From positions 1-9,630 of the forward strand of contig JAURLM010000124.1 in assembly GCA_030831265.1 (NCBI GenBank): DNA of 9,630 bases. Reading direction: 5' to 3'. A program made the position numbers and the translations under genes. Under the pieces are notes generated by a model. That model did no database searches. It worked only from the letters and a program-made list of their open reading frames with translations, and was not told the DNA's origin. This DNA is from Chloroflexota bacterium. Lineage in GTDB: Bacteria; Chloroflexota; Dehalococcoidia; Lucifugimonadales; Lucifugimonadaceae. Position 1 is the first letter of the stretch, and every line of letters begins with the position of its first letter. Of this stretch, positions 6,232 to 9,630 are shown piece by piece.

Positions 6232-7275
6232 ATGGCCACACGGCCCAAGGAGCTGGCTGTCAAAGTCGGCTGGTATCTCTTCTACAACAAGTTCATCAAG
6301 CGGCGGAAACGATTCCCGCTGGTGACGATGCTTGAGCCGCTAGAGGCATGCAATCTTGCGTGCGAAGGCTGCGGCCGCATACGCGAGTACGAATCTGTCA
6401 TCCACCGCCAGCTCAGTGTCGAAGAGTGCATGAAGGCTGTCGACGAGGCGAATACGCCTGTGGTTTCGATAGCGGGCGGAGAGCCAACGATCTGGCCGCA
6501 CTTGCCGGAACTGGTCGCAAAGCTGGTTGAGCGCAAGAAATTTGTCTACGTCTGCACCAACGGGCTGACCATGGGCAAGATGATGCGTGATATTCCACCT
6601 TCGAAGTACTTCGCATGGGTGATTCATCTGGACGGAACAGCAGACCGCCACGACGTGGCTGTATCGCGGAAAGGTGTCTACCAGATAGCGATCAAGATGG
6701 GCGAAAAGGCCATCGAAAACGGCTACCGCGTGTGCAGCAACACCACGCTGTTCAGCGGTTCGGACGCAGATGACCTGCATGAGCTCTGGGAGAAGACCAC
6801 GGGGATGGGCTTCGAGGGCGCAATGGTCACCGCCGGATATGACTACGAGATTGTGCCCAACCAGCAGCTGTTCCTGAAGAAGCAGCAGGCAATAGACATC
6901 TTCAAGAAGGTTCTCGACCCGGAGAAAACGAAGAAGATGCGGCTGTACAACAACCCACTGTACCTGCAATTCCTGCGCGGTGAACGTTCATACAAGTCCT
7001 GTTCAGCATGGACGAACCCTACGTACACCATCATGGGGTGGCGCAACCCCTGTTATCCGCTGGCGGACGGCCACACCCAGGAACTGGGCGAGTTGATGTC
7101 TGACGAGGTCTGGGACAAGTACGGCAGTCCCGAAAAGGATCCTCGCTGTGCCAACTGCATGATGCACTGTGGATTTGAGACGACCACCATCTTCGAGGCG
7201 ATGTCCAACCCGCGGGCGGCAGCCAAACTTGTCCGGTCTGGGGCGATTGCAAAAGGCGGCATCACCGCTGGGTAA
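6232..7275 (+). CDS. hpnH: Adenosyl-hopene transferase HpnH (radical SAM)
   Basis: Radical SAM enzyme that adds the 5'-deoxyadenosyl group of S-adenosylmethionine to hopene (diploptene), giving adenosylhopene, the first step towards extended C35 hopanoids. It has 347 residues, slightly above the usual length of about 330-340. The iron-sulfur cluster motif CNLACEGC gives Cys40, Cys44 and Cys47 (CxxxCxxC). GGEP at 82-85 is the usual SAM-contacting motif. More cysteines cluster at the C-terminus (257, 274, and 306/309/313 in RCANCMMHCGFE), as is seen in HpnH proteins. The N-terminal LFYNKFIKRRKRFPLVTMLEPLEACNL-like stretch (17-42) is also characteristic. The ATG has AAAGGAG nine bases upstream, the best ribosome binding site of the cluster. 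Its neighbours hpnG, hpnA and shc confirm the pathway assignment. Confidence 0.95.
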   Translation: MATRPKELAVKVGWYLFYNKFIKRRKRFPLVTMLEPLEACNLACEGCGRIREYESVIHRQLSVEECMKAVDEANTPVVSIAGGEPTIWPHLPELVAKLVERKKFVYVCTNGLTMGKMMRDIPPSKYFAWVIHLDGTADRHDVAVSRKGVYQIAIKMGEKAIENGYRVCSNTTLFSGSDADDLHELWEKTTGMGFEGAMVTAGYDYEIVPNQQLFLKKQQAIDIFKKVLDPEKTKKMRLYNNPLYLQFLRGERSYKSCSAWTNPTYTIMGWRNPCYPLADGHTQELGELMSDEVWDKYGSPEKDPRCANCMMHCGFETTTIFEAMSNPRAAAKLVRSGAIAKGGITAG

Positions 7276-7338
7276 CGGTCGCAACATGCCAACTATGCGA
7301 GTACTCGCAACACGGCGAGCACCCGGAACAGGTCCGAA
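7276..7338. repeat. Intergenic palindrome and short direct repeat between hpnH and hpnG
   Basis: TGCGAGTACTCGCA (7296-7309) is a perfect 14-base palindrome inside the 63-base gap. The octamer TCGCAACA occurs twice, at 7279-7286 and 7305-7312, the second copy overlapping the right half of the palindrome. There is no T-run, so it is not a terminator. It may be a chance match or a regulator site. Confidence 0.45.
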
Positions 7339-8163
7339 ATGCAACTCCTGATCGCAGCCCTTTCGGACGAGGTTAGCGGAATCCTGCGCACGGGTTCTTA
7401 CGAGACTGTGCCGTGCCCAAACGGTTTCGTTGCTTATCGGTAACGCGCTGAGGACAAGTCCAATCCTGTAGACACCGCAATCATCCTTACAGGGACCGGC
7501 AGACTGCGTGCATCTGATGGCGCGAAGTGGGCGGTAGATCATTTCCATCCCGATTCCATCGTTTCCATTGGCTACGGCGGCGGCACACTCAGCACGCTGC
7601 AGCCCGGCGACCTGGTTCTTGGCACCCAGCTGTACCGACTTGACGGATCACCGTTCTACTGGGATACATCACAACTTGGCGATCCGCTCTTGCCGGACAG
7701 GAACCTGCTTGCCGGGGCGCGCAATGCCGTGGAGGTTGCGGGAATTGACTTCGAGATGGGCCCGATAATCAACGTCCCCACAATAGCGAGGACCGCTGGC
7801 ATGAAGCAGTGGATCGGCGAGGAGCTTGGCGGTGTGTGCGTTGAGATGGAAAGCTTCATGGTGGCTGAGGTCGCCGTTGATGCGGGACTTCCGTTCGTCG
7901 TGATACGCGCCATCGTGGACACTGTTGAGATGGATCTACCAGAACTTGTTGGCAATATTGGCCAGGCTCCTAACAGCCGTCGCGTACTCCCCGCTATCAA
8001 GCACCTTTCACGGCACCCGGCAGACATCTCGGACCTTGCGCGACTTGGAAGGTCAGCTGCACGGGCGCGGCGGGCTCTGACAGGTTTTTTCAACGAGTTC
8101 TCTTCAGAACTTGCCGCAGCAGAGGAAAGCGCCGTTAGCGAGGCGGTCGGGCAGGCGTTGTAG
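7339..8163 (+). pseudogene. hpnG: HpnG-like nucleoside phosphorylase, interrupted by one in-frame TAA
   Basis: HpnG removes adenine from adenosylhopane to give ribosylhopane. The frame reads 274 codons from ATG 7339 to TAG 8161-8163, but codon 35 (7441-7443) is TAA. Both sides are coding-like in the same frame: an N-terminal strand MQLLIAALSDEV (1-12) before it, then AIILTGTG, a glycine-rich SIGYGGGT (76-83), LQPGDLVLG, the phosphorylase-family VEMES (169-172, with Glu171) and RAIVD ending in Asp194. After the TAA no ATG, GTG or TTG occurs before the TTG at 7690, which would lose the glycine-rich core, so restart could not give a full enzyme. Only a weak AGGT precedes the ATG. The rest of the gene is undamaged, so this is a very recent nonsense mutation, a sequencing error or readthrough. 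The stop overlaps the hpnA start by one base. Confidence 0.8.
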
Positions 8164-9209
8164 TGAAATACCTCGTCACTGGAGCAACAGGATTTGTCGG
8201 CGGCGCACTCACCGGGCAGTTGCTGGCGGAAGGTAATTCGGTGCGGGCGCTGATACGCCCCGGCAGCACACAGCGATTACCTGACAACCCGCTACTTGAA
8301 GTTGTTACAGGTGACGTGCTCGATCAGCCATCTGTCGAACGCGCTGTGCACGGTGTCGATGGCCTTTTCCATGTTGCAGCCATCTATTCATACTGGCATT
8401 CCGACCCGGCAGAAACGTATCGCACAAACGTGGATGGAACCGAGAACGTTTTGCGTGCCGCCATTTCTAATGGTGTGCGGAGAGCAGTTGTGACCAGCAC
8501 CGTGGCAACGTTGAAGTGGCCGGGCCACGGCAAGATTGCGGATGAGTCTGCAGTGGCAAATATCAGCGACCTGCCCGGACACTACAAGCGTTCCAAGCTA
8601 ATGGCTGAACAGGCAGCACTTGCCCTTAATGGCCGCGATTTGGAAGTTGTTGTTGTGAACCCGACGGCGCCGTTTGGCCCGGGAGATCACCGACCAACAC
8701 CGACGGGTCGTATCGTGCTGGAATTCCTGAACCGAAGATTCCCCGGCTACGTGGATACCGGCATCAACGTCTGTGACGTGGATGACGTTGCGATAGGACA
8801 CCTGCGAGCGTTCGAACGCGGAAGGCCGGGAGAACGCTACATCCTGGGTTCAGAAAACATTTCGCTGCGAGATGTCTACGGGACATTAAACAGGGTGACC
8901 GGATTAAGGCGCAGACCGGTGAAAGCGCCATTTGCACTGGCGTACGCGGCAGGCCTGGCGGATATGCTCATCGAAGGAAAGCTGCTCCGCCGTGAACCGT
9001 TCATCCCACTTGAAGGATTGCAGGTATCCCGGCACCCGATGTATGTCGATTGCACGAAAGCTGTGATAGAACTTGGCCTACCGCAGCGGCCGGCGGGCGC
9101 TTCGTTGTTGCGCGGGGCGGAATGGTTCGTTGCTAACGGGTATTCTGCAGCGCAATTCACAGGCTTAGATGTTCAAGCCCACTCACATGGCCCTGGCGGT
9201 GGACGATGA
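8163..9209 (+). CDS. hpnA: Hopanoid-associated sugar epimerase-like SDR protein HpnA
   Basis: Extended short-chain dehydrogenase/reductase encoded in hopanoid clusters; its exact reaction is not settled, but it is thought to act on the sugar-like side chain. It has 348 residues. The Rossmann NAD(P)-binding motif GATGFVG is at 7-13. Asn89 follows the AETYRTNVDGT segment, TST is at 111-113, and the catalytic YxxxK is Tyr141 with Lys145 (YKRSK). NPTAPFGPGDHRPTPTG (166-182) is characteristic of HpnA-type members. The last about 20 residues, ending in HSHGPGGGR, look like an unstructured tail. The start is GTG at 8163, whose first G is the last base of the hpnG stop (TAGTG). The stop overlaps the shc start (ATGA), so hpnG-hpnA-shc look translationally coupled. 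Confidence 0.9.
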   Translation: MKYLVTGATGFVGGALTGQLLAEGNSVRALIRPGSTQRLPDNPLLEVVTGDVLDQPSVERAVHGVDGLFHVAAIYSYWHSDPAETYRTNVDGTENVLRAAISNGVRRAVVTSTVATLKWPGHGKIADESAVANISDLPGHYKRSKLMAEQAALALNGRDLEVVVVNPTAPFGPGDHRPTPTGRIVLEFLNRRFPGYVDTGINVCDVDDVAIGHLRAFERGRPGERYILGSENISLRDVYGTLNRVTGLRRRPVKAPFALAYAAGLADMLIEGKLLRREPFIPLEGLQVSRHPMYVDCTKAVIELGLPQRPAGASLLRGAEWFVANGYSAAQFTGLDVQAHSHGPGGGR

Positions 9210-9630
9210 ACGAATTGATAGACCAAATCACAAGCGATGCGGTCCCGCAAATACGGTCAGGCCGTTTTGAAGGCGACCCCGCTGACAAATCAGCGCAGTC
9301 AATAGACGATGCGATCAAGCGCACGCATAACCTGCTGAGAGATATTCAACACCCGGATGGCTGGTGGTGGGGTGAGCTTGAGTCCAACCCCACGATGGAG
9401 GCAGAGTATGTTTTCCTCAGCCACATCCTTGATGTAACGGACGCCGATCGCAACGCGAAAATAGCCAATCACATTGAACGTAGACAAGCCAAGGACGGTG
9501 GCTGGAGCCTGTACTACGGCGGCCCTGGCGACCTGAGCACGTCCATAGAGTGCTACACCGCCCTGAAGATGGCAGGTCGGGATATCGACGCGACTGGGCT
9601 GAGCAAGGCGAGGGGCGTGATACGCGGACG
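9206..9630 (+). CDS. shc: Squalene-hopene cyclase, N-terminal part, cut by window edge
   Basis: Cyclises squalene to hopene and hopanol at the membrane surface, the defining step of the hopanoid pathway. The first 141 codons are present; the frame is still open at the right edge (full-length enzymes are about 630-680 residues). The family signature appears after about 40 residues: the NLLRDIQHPDGWWWGELESN stretch, then TMEAEYVFL, RRQAKDGGWSLYYGGPGD (a QW-type repeat) and LSTSIECYTALKMAG. The catalytic DxDD motif lies further on and is not in the window. The ATG at 9206 overlaps the hpnA stop by four bases (ATGA), supporting coupled translation. Whether the protein is intact cannot be judged here. 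Confidence 0.93.
   Translation, partial: MNELIDQITSDAVPQIRSGRFEGDPADKSAQSIDDAIKRTHNLLRDIQHPDGWWWGELESNPTMEAEYVFLSHILDVTDADRNAKIANHIERRQAKDGGWSLYYGGPGDLSTSIECYTALKMAGRDIDATGLSKARGVIRG

Noticed and set aside
6340..6969. 209-residue minus-strand frame opposite hpnH
   Set aside because: It is antisense to a clearly recognised radical SAM gene; no start signal or family features.
7568..7768. 66-residue ORF in another frame over hpnG
   Set aside because: The phosphorylase-like reading continues through this stretch in frame 1; this frame shows no family features.
1..9630. Mobile elements, CRISPR arrays, tRNA or rRNA genes
   Set aside because: I found no transposase-like ORF, regularly spaced repeats or RNA gene signatures; nearly all of the window is covered by recognised genes.

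Overview
The window is two blocks of genes placed back to back, from a bacterium with moderately high GC. It most resembles Chloroflexota (for example Dehalococcoidia/SAR202-like lineages). That placement is an inference from three things: the pairing of an HspR-controlled chaperone operon with ClpC, the frequent TTG start codons, and the style of the hopanoid genes. I could not run a taxonomic search.

Left block, minus strand (about 1-4250): reading 5'->3' this is a stress operon of a zinc-finger-less DnaJ/CbpA co-chaperone, an HspR-type MerR repressor and a ClpC-type AAA+ unfoldase. dnaJ and hspR are separated by 3 bases, and hspR and clpC by 53 bases. A hairpin beyond clpC may end the transcript. 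Further downstream on the same strand is the N-terminal part of a VTT/DedA-like membrane protein that runs off the left edge.

Middle (4251-4932): a 174-bp divergent control region separates dnaJ from a plus-strand small heat-shock protein (Hsp20). The region holds a plausible sigma-70-type promoter for hsp20, CAAG-type half-sites resembling those of HspR, and a hairpin abutting the hsp20 ribosome binding site. Hsp20 is followed by a textbook intrinsic terminator that separates the two blocks.

Right block, plus strand (5079-9630): a hopanoid (bacterial triterpenoid) biosynthesis cluster made of a polyprenyl diphosphate synthase, hpnH (radical-SAM adenosylhopene synthase), hpnG (nucleoside-phosphorylase-like, broken by one in-frame TAA), hpnA (SDR/epimerase-like) and the start of shc (squalene-hopene cyclase), which runs off the right edge. 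hpnG, hpnA and shc overlap by 1-4 bases and look translationally coupled. In pathway order, the prenyl synthase supplies C15-C20 diphosphate, Shc cyclises squalene to hopene, HpnH adds the adenosyl group and HpnG removes adenine, giving extended C35 hopanoids. Squalene-forming genes (hpnCDE or sqs) are not in the window.

The most notable observation is the single nonsense codon in hpnG. I see no mobile element, CRISPR array, tRNA or rRNA, and nothing that clearly amounts to a new system.
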